NCBI GenBank assembly: GCA_023078555.1
Contig: CM041202.1
Location: forward strand, 1,422,022-1,486,021
Reading direction: 5' to 3'
Length of the DNA: 64,000 nucleotides
DNA from: Ulva prolifera
Lineage: Eukaryota > Chlorophyta > Ulvophyceae > Ulvales > Ulvaceae
This document shows positions 1-12,200 of this stretch, piece after piece. A program made the position numbers and the translations under genes. The notes below the pieces were generated by a model. That model saw only the letters and a list, made by a program, of their open reading frames with translations, searched no databases and was not told where the DNA came from. How positions within the stretch are numbered: the first letter of the stretch is position 1; every line of letters begins with the position of its first letter.

Positions 1-584
1 CAGAGTGTGTGGCGCTGCAGTCTTGCGGCCATGCATGCATGCGGAATCTCTCGTGTGACCACCCCTGACTGTACACGTGATAATCTGCTCCGTGAGGCAT
101 GCATGCGCAGCGAGATGCTTGTGTGCTCGTGTCAGTGGCTGCTTCTGTTGACTTGCTGCCCCTGTCGTTTGTGTCAGACGCTGTGGGGCATGCCGCATGC
201 GCATGACCGGGCAACCGGATGCCGTACGTGCTGAGGCCGTGGTGCCTGCTGTGGCGCTATATGGCGTGGCAGCGTGTGCATCTGCATTGCAACCGGCGGC
301 ATATGCATGCCGGGTGTGCATGTAGCGACTGGCCTCATGTGCGCCGCGGATCGCTGTACACCGTCTTGCGCTGTGTCCATCCGGGTGCAGCCCATCCACT
401 AGTAGCAACAATCCTGCATTGCGAAGCTTCTGTATATGTGCTGTCAATCGGTATGTGCCGCAACGCGGAGACAGCGTTCGTGATGATGTGATCGCATGTT
501 GCAGCAGCGCGTGGCAGGGCATGTGTGTATTGCTGCAGCTTGCCGCTGTGATGCCTGACAGCGAGAGCACTGCTGTCCCCCCAG

Positions 585-3500
585 GTGACATGACCTGCGA
601 GGGCAAGCCAGGCAAAGCCCTCGAAGAGGACGGGAGCTGCCCGGAGGCCGAGTGCTTCAACGACGCACACCTCGGCCAAGTGGTACTGGCCAGCGGGTCG
701 CTAACGACCGGAGCGCACTGGACCGTCGGTATCAAGCAGTGCCTGCAGAAGGTGTGCTGCTCTTGCCCCTCAAAAACAATCTACTGCTGGGCCTGCCCCC
801 GCCTCTTGGCTCCCGATTTCCTGAGGGTCAAGGTCCTGGCACACGGGGCTGTAATCATGCATATGAAAATACCATGTGCCACTTACTATAGTATGACATC
901 TTATTTTTCATGTTTGTTCATGTTTCCATGTATTGTTATTACATATGATATGTGACAACGTGGCATGCGGACCCCCGTACGCAGGCTGGGCTTCAGAGCA
1001 AATGCGCATGCATGTGCCGGGATCCTCTCAGCACCGATTTATTGATTTTTGTTTCCAGCAGAGCTCCGAGGTGATTGTTATACGGGCTTGTTCAGCACAA
1101 GGTTTACTCGTATCTGACTTGTGTTCTTAGGCCGCACCATTTCATATGCTTTGCAGCAACGTTCAGGACAGACCGACGCGTGTGTATGAGAATGTGCCTT
1201 GCACGTACCAAGGAGGAAGAGGCGCACTCCTGTAGCATCCCCCTGCCATGCTCGACCCGCCTGCAGATTTATTCGTATGTGCAACACTGTCGCCACAACA
1301 CTGCCACAACACTGCACATGTACGGCCGTGCCACACCGACTGTCATCTAGATGCGCTTGTGTCCTGCGACGCCTGGAAACAACTGAGTCGCCGCGAGCTC
1401 GCTGCCGCTCGATCGCCACCAGCACCGGCGTGCGCAGCGTTGTGGTCGTGACTTGACACCCCATGCGGCTGCCACAGCATCACTGATGTGGCACATCATC
1501 GTGGTGCCATCGTAATCAGGACTGGCGCGCTCGTGCAGGCCGGCAAGATCGGAACAATCACCTGGGCCTACGCGGAGGATGGCATGTGCCCCGATACAGT
1601 GGACTGCGCAGGCAACAAGGCCAAGAAGGTGGAATTCCACGATACATTCATCGAAGACCTGACAGTCCCGGCTGGCATGTGCTCTGGCACGCCCATCTGC
1701 GTGTACCTGCGCGACGGCGCCTTCCGCAAGGGCGACCACGGCACCCCCCAGCCCGGGATCCCCGAGATGTGCTACTCCAAAGACGAGCACCTCTGCAAGA
1801 CGTGCGGGCCGTATTTGGTCACGGTGCGCCGTACCTCCAGCGTTTGCCGCGTGCATTGAATAAGCATCGATAGCAAATTGTCCCAACCCGTCCTGCCCTG
1901 GAATGTGGACTGCTTCAAGCAAGACGTTCTCGTGCAATCTGCGGCATCACATATCGCAGTGAATGCCACCAGTGAGGAAAGTACTTGACAGTGTACATGG
2001 ATAGCAACGTCAATTCCTGGCTGGTTGTGTATGTAGCCGTATAGTTGCGCCAGCATCAGCTCGGGTGTGCAGCTATGTGCATTAGGGCCTGGCTTCGGTG
2101 TGGCCTTCAAGGAAATATAACAGAATTCTGTTCTATGAGCCCTTGCTTTATTAAGATCTTGCCCAGTGTCTCCATGAGGACATTGATTCCCTTTGCCAGT
2201 GGCAAGGCTGAAAAGAGAAGCGGCGTGCTTAAGTCGGCATCAAACTTCCGCACCGTGAGCCCGATGACGGTGGTCCTATGGAAGATGTTTGTTGCTGCAG
2301 CCCAAGCTTCCAAAGGATGCGGAGTGCACACCTGAGGCCACCATAGCTGCTCATGAATGCGCAACGGGCACATGTGCCAAGGATGGCGAGTGCTCTGTGC
2401 TGCTCCTGGATGATAACCTATGCGATACGACCTGCGAGGAGTGCAAGTTCAACACCATGGGCGTGGCACAGTGCATACGTGCGTTCTCAATGCGGCGCTG
2501 GCCCTGTGCTACCAAGTTTTTTACTGCTGTGGTGGTGTCCGTGCTGTTGTCGCTGGCCTCGCTGTGTTGAGCTGCGCGCACCTCGCAGAGATGTTTCGGG
2601 TGAAACAGGCCCTGGTTCTGGCAGATGCATGATACATCTGCTCATGGTAGGGCATTTCACATTCAACCTTCAGCTCGCTTCTTGTAAGACGTGACTTGTG
2701 TGCAGCCAAGGCCGACGCCCCCCCTACCTGTGACGATCCGGTCTGCACTGAGCCGGAGTGCGATACGACCTGCGAGGAGTGCAAGTTCAACACCATGGGC
2801 GTGGCACAGTGCATACGTGCGTTCTCAATGCGGCGCTGGCCCTGTGCTACCAATTTTTTAACTGCTGTGGTGGTGTCCGTGCTGTTGTCGCTGGCCTCGC
2901 TGTGTTGAGCTGCGCGCACCTCGCAGAGATGTTTCGGGTGAAACAGGCCCTGGTTCTGGCTGATGCATGATACATCTGCTCATGGTAGGGCATTTCACAT
3001 TCAACCTTCAGCTCGCTTCTTGTAAGACGTGACTTGTGTGCAGCCAAGGCCGACGCCCCCCCCTACCTGTGACGATCCGGTCTGCACTGAGCCGGAGTGC
3101 GATACGACCTGCGAGGAGTGCAAGTTCAACACCATGGGCGTGGCACAGTGCATACGTGCGTTCTCAATGCGGCGCTGGCCCTGTGCTACCAATTTTTTTA
3201 CTGCTGTGGTGGTGTCCGTGCTGTTTGTCGCTGGCCTCGCTGTGTTGAGCTGCGCGCACCTCGCAGAGATGTTTCGGGTGAAACAGGCCCTGGTTCTGGC
3301 TGATGCATGATACATCTGCTCATGGTAGGGCATTTCACATTCAACCTTCAGCTCGCTTCTTGTGAGACGTGACTTGTGTGCAGCGAAGGCCGACGCCCCC
3401 CCTACCTGTGACGATCCGGTCTGCACTGAGCCGGAGTGCGATACGACCTGCGAGGAGTGCAAGTTCAACATCATGGGCGTGGCACAGTGCATACGTGCGT

Positions 3501-5961
3501 TCTCAATGCGGCGCTGGCCCTGTGCTACCAAGTTTTTTACTGCTGTGGTGGTGTCCGTGCTGTTGTCGCTGGCCTCGCTGTGTTGAGCTGCGCGCACCTC
3601 GCAGAGATGTTTCGGGTGAAACAGGCCCTGGTTCTGGCTGATGCATGATACATCTGCTCATGGTAGGGCATTTCACATTCAACCTTCAGCTCGCTTCTTG
3701 TGAGACGTGACTTGTGTGCAGCCAAGGCCGACGCCCCCCCTACCTGTGACGATCCGGTCTGCACTGAGCCGGAGTGCGATACGACCTGCGAGGAGTGCAA
3801 GTTCAACACCATGGGCGTGGCACAGTGCATACGTGCGTTCTCAATGCGGCGCTGGCCCTGTGCTACCAATTTTTTTACTGCTGTGGTGGTGTCCGTGCTG
3901 TTGTCGCTGGCCTCGCTGTGCATGAACATGTCTATGTTGAGCAACACTGAGCAACTGCGGTGTTTCAGGCCGTTTGTGGCCCCATGCTTGACCATACCCT
4001 CACACCCTGCTCATATCCGTCCACAGTACAAGAGCTTTCAGCAGTGCTGTATCTCACAGATGCAAGGGGTGTGTGCAGCTAAGCCAGACGCGCCGCTGAG
4101 CTGCAAAGACGGACCAATATGCAACCCACCATGCCAGGGCTGCACGACTTGTCGGCTCAATGGCGAAGACTTGGTGTGCATGGGTGTGGCTCACGCACTT
4201 AACCCTGATTCATCATGACTTGCGTCCTTACCGCAACTTTGCAAACTCTGCATTTGCAGCAGCAGCCATGCGCGTGCACACCCTCTCACGCACACCCACT
4301 GGTACACATGTGTGTCTGTCATGTGTGTCTGTGAGAAGTTGCTGTGTAGTCCAGTGCACTGTGTGCATGGCATGCATGTGCATGCATAGGTCTGATTAGG
4401 TCTGTGCAGAGAGTCATGGCAGTTGGGTATTTTATTGCATATAGGTAGACTGTAGCAGGTGAACACTATCGTGTTCACTGAGCTCCCGCTGTCATGACAG
4501 TGTCTCATGAGGACCAAGTTACAGAGGCAGGTAGCACCGCAGAAGACGTACACACACATGTCCGTGTCTTTGTGTGTGCTTTCAGCGTTAGGCAGCTGCC
4601 ACATTGAGCAAGCATATGTGTGGCAGAAAGGCATTCCTCTCCTTTGCTATCAGTGCACAGCTAGAGTCGGCTTTATACATGTAGCTTGTACACTTTGGAA
4701 TTGCAGGGTCAGGCACTGCTAGCAATCTAATCTTTCATGCCATCATTTGCCAATACCAGTGTGCCATGCTGGTCAAAGCTGTTTTCTGTGTGCAGACGAT
4801 GATCCCATGACTTATGATATGGTGTGCTACAAGTGCGGATTGAGCATCAACTGTGCGCTCAAGGCAGATGCTATGAAGGTCGACATTGGGAGTATCCAAA
4901 CCGCGTTCGATTCGCAATGTTTACCCAACAGCGCACAGGGGAATCAGGATCAGATATTTTCATGCGCCCAACAGCGCTGTGAAGGGACTCCTGCCATTTA
5001 CACAACAGATTGCTTCCCTTACTCGGGCCCTCCTGGCATGCTCCGTGCGCCACCCCTCTCGTGCCTCTCAGGGGCAGGTCCCCACAGAATCTTTACTGTG
5101 CTACATGCATCTGACAGAGATGCACACCTATCGTCCTGTTCACATTTATGGCCATGCCTCACAAGGCGTCTTGGCCTGGCCACAAGACGATATACACTGC
5201 GCTGAGCAGACTTTGTATGAAGGGTGTCAGCCCTTGAACCCGACATACCCTGCTCCGTGCTTGCAGAATAGACCGTGTTCATGACGTATTGCCACAACTT
5301 CTTAATGAAAGACTCTTTATCTGATCGGATCAGATTTTGATGGTCGGGAAGAACAGCTGGAATGCTTGGGTTGTTCGATTTCTTCTTTGCTGAATTCTGC
5401 TGTCGTGTGCAGAAGGCGACTGTCCGTGCAGCAGTAGCAGAATCTCCAACTTTGCCGAATACACGGTATGATCATATCGATATCTCTGCCCCGCAGCATC
5501 TGATTAATCTGAATGTCTTCATTTCTGTAATTGTGGTGATAGAAACGCGAGGGGCTATGCGGCAAAGACGAGCCACTTGCAATTGCCATTATTGCTTCCA
5601 TTGCCTTTATTGCTTTCATACAAACAAAACTGATGTTGATTGAAGCACTACTAGTAGTGACCAGTTCGAGTGCACTGGAGTACTCCTGCCTTGCTCTACC
5701 CCTACCAGTGACACTGGAAGTGTATTGCTCGCTATCCTGGACGGTTTCAGTGGATGAGACACTCCATGTTTCTTGTGTGTACAGGTCGTCGTGAGTGGTG
5801 GGACTGACTGCCCTGCCACGTTGGACATCACTGATTGTACAGAAGCGGACAAGTGTGATGCAGAAAGCAACCCACCCTGTTCTATAGGTTCTGAAAACAC
5901 TGACTCCACTGATGACTGCATTGTCCCTGCGCCTGGTACCTGTGACGCCACCATGTCATGA
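585..5961 (+). CDS. Secreted cysteine-rich modular protein, copy 1 (5' part outside window)
   Basis: This is the 3' part of the gene described in full at 13293-20548. Exons read here: 585-751, 1539-1823, 2301-2478, four module exons (2706-2816, 3044-3155, 3384-3494, 3722-3832), 4079-4183, one starting at 4796 with unresolved end, 5413-5465 and 5785-5961 (stop TGA). Splice phases agree from exon to exon except at the unresolved 4796 exon. The second module exon is 112 bp instead of 111 because its C run has 8 instead of 7 bases. This shifts the frame, so this copy is either damaged or carries a homopolymer sequencing error. The signal-peptide exon would lie to the left of the window. Function unknown. 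Confidence 0.6.
2420..3920 (+). repeat. 338-bp tandem sub-repeat, 5 copies (unit 1)
   Basis: Five near-identical ~338-bp copies start at about 2420, 2758, 3097, 3436 and 3774. Each carries the end or whole of one 111-bp exon plus its intron (donor gtgcgt, acceptor gtgtgcag). The last copy diverges after 3920, where the other copies read ttgagc. Confidence 0.93.
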
Positions 5962-6727
5962 CAGCTGACAAATCCTAGTGTTGATGATGTGGTCTGAGGT
6001 CAGAGAGGCATTGATGTGGACTGTGTTGTGTCTCTGCGCCATTGTATATGTCCAGATTGCAGTGACCTTCGAAGAGTACATGTGTTGTTGTGCTGGCTCT
6101 ATATGCCTTCGTGGAGAATGATGCTGGGTGCACTCTACTTGGGTCCCCGACTCACCATTTCTAATTTGGGTCGTACATGCTTCAGCACATAGTATTGTGT
6201 GACTTGATCCACAACCGACATCAAACCGCATGTAACCCACAACAAGCAGAGACACAATTGCGACGTGTTAGATCAGGCTGCAACAATCATATATCATATA
6301 AGAGAAATCTGTATTCTGACTCCGCGGGCAGACCGCCACACATCATGGCAGACATGCGTATGGTACAGTGCCGTCTACCCTATCCGCCTAAAGTTGCACG
6401 ACTGGTTTCTGTTGTTGCCTATGGCCGCAAGTTCAGCAGCCTGGGTTTGGTGTGAAGGCTTAAATAACCCCCAAAATTCGCCAGATGAATCAAGCCCGAA
6501 ATCACAAGCTTAAGGGTTCTTTGAGCCTTTAATCTGGGGGCGGGTCAGGGTTTTATGTTGAGGTTTTTTTCATATTTATTTTTGAAGTGTGCGCCGCTGT
6601 TGCACGCGTGATTGCGGGCACAAATCAGCTCACGTAGCACCAGAACACCAGCAAGCAAATGTATACGGCTTGTGGCTGCACATGACAAGGCGCAATGATA
6701 CATGCAGCTTGCTGAAGTGTGTGTGTG

Positions 6728-6795
6728 TGTTACAAGGACAAAGCAAGCGAGGCAGGTAGCACCGCAAGCAAGAAGCAGGGGAAACGCACACCACG
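6728..6795 (+). repeat. Dispersed ~65-bp repeat
   Basis: This stretch (ttacaaggacaaagcaagc, then ggcaggtagcaccgc at 6751-6765, ending cgcacac) recurs at high identity on the minus strand at 41809-41875, inside an intron. Its 15-base core also occurs at 4526-4540 and 51051-51065. Copies at 21315-21382 and 36239-36306 are those of the tandem units. It looks like a short interspersed element; no promoter box was identified. Confidence 0.6.
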
Positions 6796-7055
6796 CAGCA
6801 AGCTTGCTGAAGTGCATCATACTCCAATCATACCGAGGATTTAAAAATAATGTTGCGCTGTCGATGTGCCATCGGTCTGCTGTTCCTGTTCTTCTTGGCT
6901 TTAGTTTGCATATACCTTTAGAGTCTACTGTGCTAGCATTCTGTATGATATTTGCGGGAGCAGAATTGTCATCAATATTAGGAGCAGCAGCTCCCTTTGC
7001 TACGTTTGGGCTTTGAAATTCAGCTACGCTTATGCACAAAGCAAGTAGTACATAC

Positions 7056-7793
7056 CAGGGTTGGGTCGCCCCCGATCCCCCGACGTCGGGATTTGTCGGT
7101 TCGGGCTCGATAAATCGGGATGTTTTGGGCAAATCCCGACAACGAGTGTTCATCTTGGGGATGTTGCCAACCTGCAAGACTTGGGCGAGGAAAAGCCCTT
7201 CAAATACCAGGAATCCCACTTCATTGACAACAGAAAACATTAAAGTGCTACATTTAATGCATCGCGTTTGTAGTGATTAATCATGATGACAACAGAAGAA
7301 ATCCATCCAGTTGCTGCACTTTTGTGGCCGTGATCAGCTTTATGGAAGGCTGATGACACTGAAGTTCACTGCATCCGCCGCCTGAACCAACATCAAGCTT
7401 TTTCTGATATCCAAGGCAACTTGTGAACGCGATACTGCTTTCTCTCGTTGCTCACGAGCCAAGTGAGTGCGTTCGCCTGCGCGAGCTCGTCACGAGAACA
7501 CGGACAGTACTTAGATACGCCGCTACATCTCGAGCTTTGCGCTCACACATTCGATTGTAACAGAATGAGCTGTTTGATATTGCGCAATCATGCATCGCTT
7601 GGTACCTGTGGTAATGTGCCGGTCCATGGCGAGCTTTAGCCAAACATAGGAACGTCCACAGAACGAATTTTTCGACAAGAAGATGTGCCACAATCCGCAA
7701 ACATACTTCTCTATCCAATGAAACCTTTAAATGCGTCAACGGACGTCGTTTTAGCTAGAAGCCAGCCAGATCGGGGGATTAATCGGGATTTTT
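7056..7793. mobile_element. hAT-like element, right end missing
   Basis: It starts CAGGG directly after GTACATAC (7048-7055), the same left end as the complete copy at 36567. It breaks off after the T run at 7793, where the next tandem unit begins. No transposase was recognised in its 738 bp. Confidence 0.75.
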
Positions 7794-8195
7794 AAAAGCA
7801 TAAACCTGGGATCAAAAGCATAAACCTGGGATCACAGCCTGGAGGCTTTGAGGTGCATGGTGTATTAATATTGCTCCCTGACTGCTGCTGTGGTGTGCAG
7901 AGGGCGACTGCCCATGCAGCGGCCAAGGCATCTCCAACTTTGCCGGATACTTGGTGCGTTGCTCTACCTCTGTGTGGTATGAAGTATTGCTTCTCCTCGT
8001 TGACATGTGGTACACAACATTCAAGTTGGCGAGGCGGGCACTGCCACACTCGCGACAATCAAGTCATAAACACACCCAACAGCTCGCTCCAACGTTAACA
8101 CACCCGCGGCGTTGTGACATCATACCCGATCCACATGTGCATTTATGACTGAAGCCGCCATGCGCTGCAGCTGGTGCAGACATTCACACAAACAC

Positions 8196-8219
8196 ATGTA
8201 GACTGTGCACAGTCTACAT
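8196..8219. other. 24-bp perfect palindrome
   Basis: The 12 bases from 8196 (ATGTAGACTGTG) are followed directly by their reverse complement, with no spacer. The copy in unit 3 is at 22783-22806. Confidence 0.9.
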
Positions 8220-8662
8220 TTCAGCTTGGCCGTGTTGACATGTACATGGCCCTCCGGAAACTTGAACACTGTGCTTGACGAACGTGGCCGGCCATTGATG
8301 AGCATGTGCTTGATTACAGTAGAGTACAGAAGGACGGGAGGAGACACATTGTGCATGTGCAGGTTACTGTTGCTGGTGGGGTCGGAGTGTGCCGCCACCG
8401 TTGCTTGCGACACGACGCTGCCGAAGTGTGACAAAGGTGGAGGCTGCTCCTTGGGTGCCCCGAACACCTGCTCAGTCTTTGAGGGCTGTTCAGCCAAGGT
8501 GCCCCTCGGCTAGAGTTGATGTTCGTCTGACAGCCATGCTCCGCACTGGACCGATGAGATGAATCGTTAGCCACTGGCGTGAACATTCACCTGGGGATCT
8601 GGCATATGGTATCATTTCTTTGGAACTTGAAGGTGCATGTACATGTTGAGGCCTCCGGGTAT

Positions 8663-8684
8663 CTAGGGACCAGCTGGTCCCTAG
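8663..8684. other. 22-bp perfect palindrome
   Basis: CTAGGGACCAG is followed directly by its reverse complement. The copy in unit 3 is at 23249-23270. Confidence 0.9.
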
Positions 8685-9231
8685 GGCAGGACATGTCAAT
8701 GGTCGTCTGAGCATAGCGGGCAGTTGTGCTGCTGTTGTGATTCAGAGAATGTGCCGCTCCATCCATGGGTCATGGAGCTGCAGCCCATTCACAATTGTGG
8801 CTCGTGGTCGTTGTGCAAGAGCCTATACCGCCCTGTCGTAGGCAGCGCAGGCTTGGGTCCAACCCGAGTGTTTGTCACCTTCAAGCTGGGCAGGTGCAAC
8901 AGGTGCCTCTTCTGCACCGTTGGTGTGAGCGAAGGGGCAGCAGCTTGGATTGCTTTCTTTTTTGGGCTGCTGTGTGAGCAGCTGCGGTTGGTCAGCTCGC
9001 GTGCGCATGCATGTATTGTGTTTTGATGCATTGTTCTGAGTGGTCGTGATGTATCCACATCTCTGTAGGCAATGGTGCTCTCCCTTGTGATGTGTGACAC
9101 TTGTAAGCATCCGCAGATTGATGGAGGATTGGCTGTGAACATGGAAAACGAAGTTGTCACCGGTTTGCTGTTGCCACATTCCTACCTACCTTGTCATCAT
9201 GAACAATGTGGCAAATGCGGCATCTCCTGAA

Positions 9232-12200
9232 TGGTATACATTTGCATATATCGACTTGGAACACCACTGTGTGTATTAATTTAATTTCAGCCTTCTACCA
9301 ATGGCATGTCAAATGGAGGACGCATCCGTCGCAACTGACACCCACTGGCACTCGTTCTCAATGCTGTGGACTCCACCCCTCCTTACGTGCCACCTCCAAC
9401 TTGTCTGTCGTGACTGACTGTCGTGATCAAGTGTCGTGATTGACTGTTGACAACGCCCAGCACTATCGAGTACAAAATGCAGCAGCCAATCTGCCCAGGC
9501 AGACCCACAGAGAGCAAGCACTAGTCTCGCCAGACCCAAAAAGACATCTCTTAACAACCGATAATACTTCTGTGCGTGCCAGCTCCTAGGGACGCGGTCA
9601 ATGGCGTCCCAGGGAAGCAAACATGGCAGAGCATGCGCTGTACCGCCCGCAGCAACACTACAGACCATTTATAACGCATCAGGATGCAGTAGAGGCATAT
9701 TAAGGGTGTTCTGGGGCCATCAGGCATGCTTCCGGTACCGTTGGGCGCGTTTTCGTGCTCGCTGGGCACAATGGGGCTTTTTGCCCAGCCATGCACGCGG
9801 ATTTCGGGCCAAAGGTCGACTTCGCCTAGCGACTTAATACAAAGATACAGCAGCATTAAGGAAGTTGCTGCGAGTATATAGACGTTCCCAGCGCTATCTG
9901 GAGCTTCCTGAGGTGCTCGCGGTTCAATTGGACGTGCAGGAGGCCTGAGTGCCGACCAGTGTTCGAATTTTCAACTGACCGTCATTATGAGTTGTCGGAG
10001 GGCTAGCCGACAGACGAACCCCCCTTTCCCGTGCTTGCAAGCACGAGATGGCCTGTTCCAGATCGCGCATGCTATTTGGCAAGCATGTATTTTGCATGTG
10101 ATGGCAGTTGCTTTAAAGCAACCTTGAAATTTCACGTTGGCGCCGCTGAAGGGATGAAGCGGTTCACATATGCATGGGCTTTCAGAGCTGGCCCGACAAT
10201 GAAGAATGGCACGGTTGTGTGTAGGTTATGTCGTCAGATATGCAGCCCGTGGTGGTTTCCAAGTTCGATGCAGAATTTGCGATGTGCCTGGGATCTTGGA
10301 GAGCCTGCAATCAAGGATGTTGCGGCTCACGGCATTATAGCGCCAGGCGCCACTAGGGGGTCATGCACTCCCGCTACGAGGTGGTCCCAGTGAGGGCGCG
10401 CGAAATCGCGTTTGGGCGGGAAAAGCTCAGCGAATGCCACCGTTTGGGGAGAACCGCCATTATTCGCCAAAAGGGGGGCCTGGGGTGGGGAGAGTCCCCA
10501 CAGCCGAGATCGCTCACGCAGAGTCCCCAAACATTGATCACAATATTCGAAGTTGTCCCCAATTACGAAAATTCGGTCGTTTTGATGCGCGCCCACACTG
10601 GGACCACTTCGTAGCGGGAGTGCATGACCCCCTGCGCCACTGTCTCGCGAATTGCCAGACCGCATTCACGAGGCGCCGAGTCGCGCAAGTCGTGCAATAA
10701 CTCCCATTGCGACCCATTGTTGAATATGCGAAAACTCATCTACTGACGATGACTCAGGTTACCGTTCATTCCGCACGGCCCAGTACAGTCTGTCGTGCAT
10801 GCGCAGCGGTGCAGGACTCTGCGTGCCTTGCTCTTCGTAGTCCAGTACTTACTTAGCTGAGGCCCTTTGCAGTAATTCAATATTCTCGTGGCTTGCGTGG
10901 CAATGGGCGTTCCGGCAGCTGAGGATGATCTGATCACGTTGTTGCGTTCCTGCTCAGACCTAGAGTCCGGCTGTCGCTTTACGTACTGCTGAAAATTTTG
11001 CACCATGGCAATTCGTCTTCGGACGGGCTATTGCGCGAGGCGACATGCCGCTGCCACGTTCTCGCAGGTGCCATCTCAGCTAGGTACCTATTGATGACTT
11101 GATGACACTTACAGTGACCCTCTCGTGAAGTGGCGTTGGAAAAAGCACCAATGTGGAGACATTCAGTACGTCCATGGCTGCATTCAGGTGCTCATTGTCA
11201 GGGAATGTGGGGCCTCAGGCGCAGCGCTGGCAGAACATGTCGCAGAGCACCACATGCTGTCAACAGCAAACACTGAAACCCCATCTGTAGGTGGACATAC
11301 GACTTGATGACCTGTAGCTTTGGGCATCTGTTTCAGGAAGTCCTACTGGGCATTCGGAGCAAAGTCACCCACTGAGCAGATCCTGACCCCCAATTTGTTG
11401 CGAACTGTCACCAGTACTCCATTGAAGCCACTGCCCTGTCTGGAAGCAAGGCTGATAGACGTTGTCCACATAGCTAGCTTTCCACATGCTGGGTCGGAGT
11501 ATCCCATGCTGGCATGTCCACCTGACAGCATCATACAAGGCTATGCTGGCCCAACTGCTCTTAGCATCGCCTGAAGCTGAAGTGCAATGGCCTGCTGAGA
11601 GGTACATTCCATCTACTTCCATCATATCTAATAAGCTCTATGATCACTGCTGCCGCCCACTGCCTGGAGACCTGTCGGGGCCCCACTGCCAAGTTGAGAG
11701 CAGCATCGGTCTCTGGTGCTTCAGAATCATGCTCCTTCTGCAGATTCAGGAACCTGGCGGGCATCTGATGGACAATCTGTTAAGCCCGATGCCCTGGCTT
11801 GCGCCATATAGGGCAATCCTGGCATCCCGGCTCATATCATCATGGGAACTGCCTGCTCCACAGCTCTGTAAGGGTTGTAGGCATGTGCTCCTCATGGTTC
11901 CATACATTGGGCACCCCACAAGGTGCCAAGAACATGCTCCAAAGCGGAGTGTCCGTAGCAGGAGTGGTTCTTCATGTGCGCTGCCTGCCCCTCGTGCAAT
12001 GCCAGAGCCTATGTGAAGCATAGACCGGAGCGTGTGGCGTTGCAGTTCTTGTAGCTGTGCAGCCGTGATGCCCCGCTAGAGCTGGGCGCAGGCCTGAGTG
12101 AGCATGTAGGGCACCTTCAAGCCATGGTGCACACCTGTGGCCATTACACACTGCCTGCCCCACATGCACCAATGGTGAGTCGCCATTCAGCACAGCTCCG

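Larger units (their letters stand above)
1..7793. repeat. 14.6-kb tandem unit, copy 1 (last 7793 bp)
   Basis: Base 1 onward matches 14590 onward and 29176 onward almost base for base. Only the right part of this unit lies in the window. It holds the cysteine-rich gene from its third exon to its stop and ends inside a hAT-like element at 7793, where sequence jumps to the start of the next unit. Differences from copies 2 and 3 include an extra C in an exon near 3060, an extra T near 3223, and substitutions near 6287 and 6996 at which copies 2 and 3 agree with each other. Confidence 0.95.
7901..9231 (+). pseudogene. 3' exons of a second cysteine-rich paralogue (unit 2)
   Basis: Four exon-like blocks resemble exons of the main array gene. 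7901-7953 matches the 53-bp exon at 5413 (GDCPCS... ISNFA). 8363-8498 matches the exon at 5785 (V-V-GG-[DE]C-AT pattern). A block from about 8749-8751 resembles the exon at 585 (VV--------V-FKLGRC). A block from about 9069, ending Cys-x4-Cys-x2-Cys then TGA at 9229-9231, may be terminal. The 8363 exon carries one extra G here (GGGG; GGG at the matching place in unit 3), which shifts its frame. The last two joins are uncertain. The first exon is in phase with a possible donor near the end of the main gene, so read-through splicing from that gene is also possible. Confidence 0.45.

Noticed and set aside
2420-3920. Regular 338-bp repeats suggested a CRISPR-like or satellite array
   Set aside because: Repeat length is far beyond CRISPR repeats, there are no variable spacers, and each repeat contains an exon with splice sites in a eukaryotic gene.
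6545-7240. 231-codon minus-strand frame as a possible transposase
   Set aside because: It starts inside the hAT-like element, extends outside it, includes the dispersed repeat, and shows no hAT dimerisation or catalytic motif.
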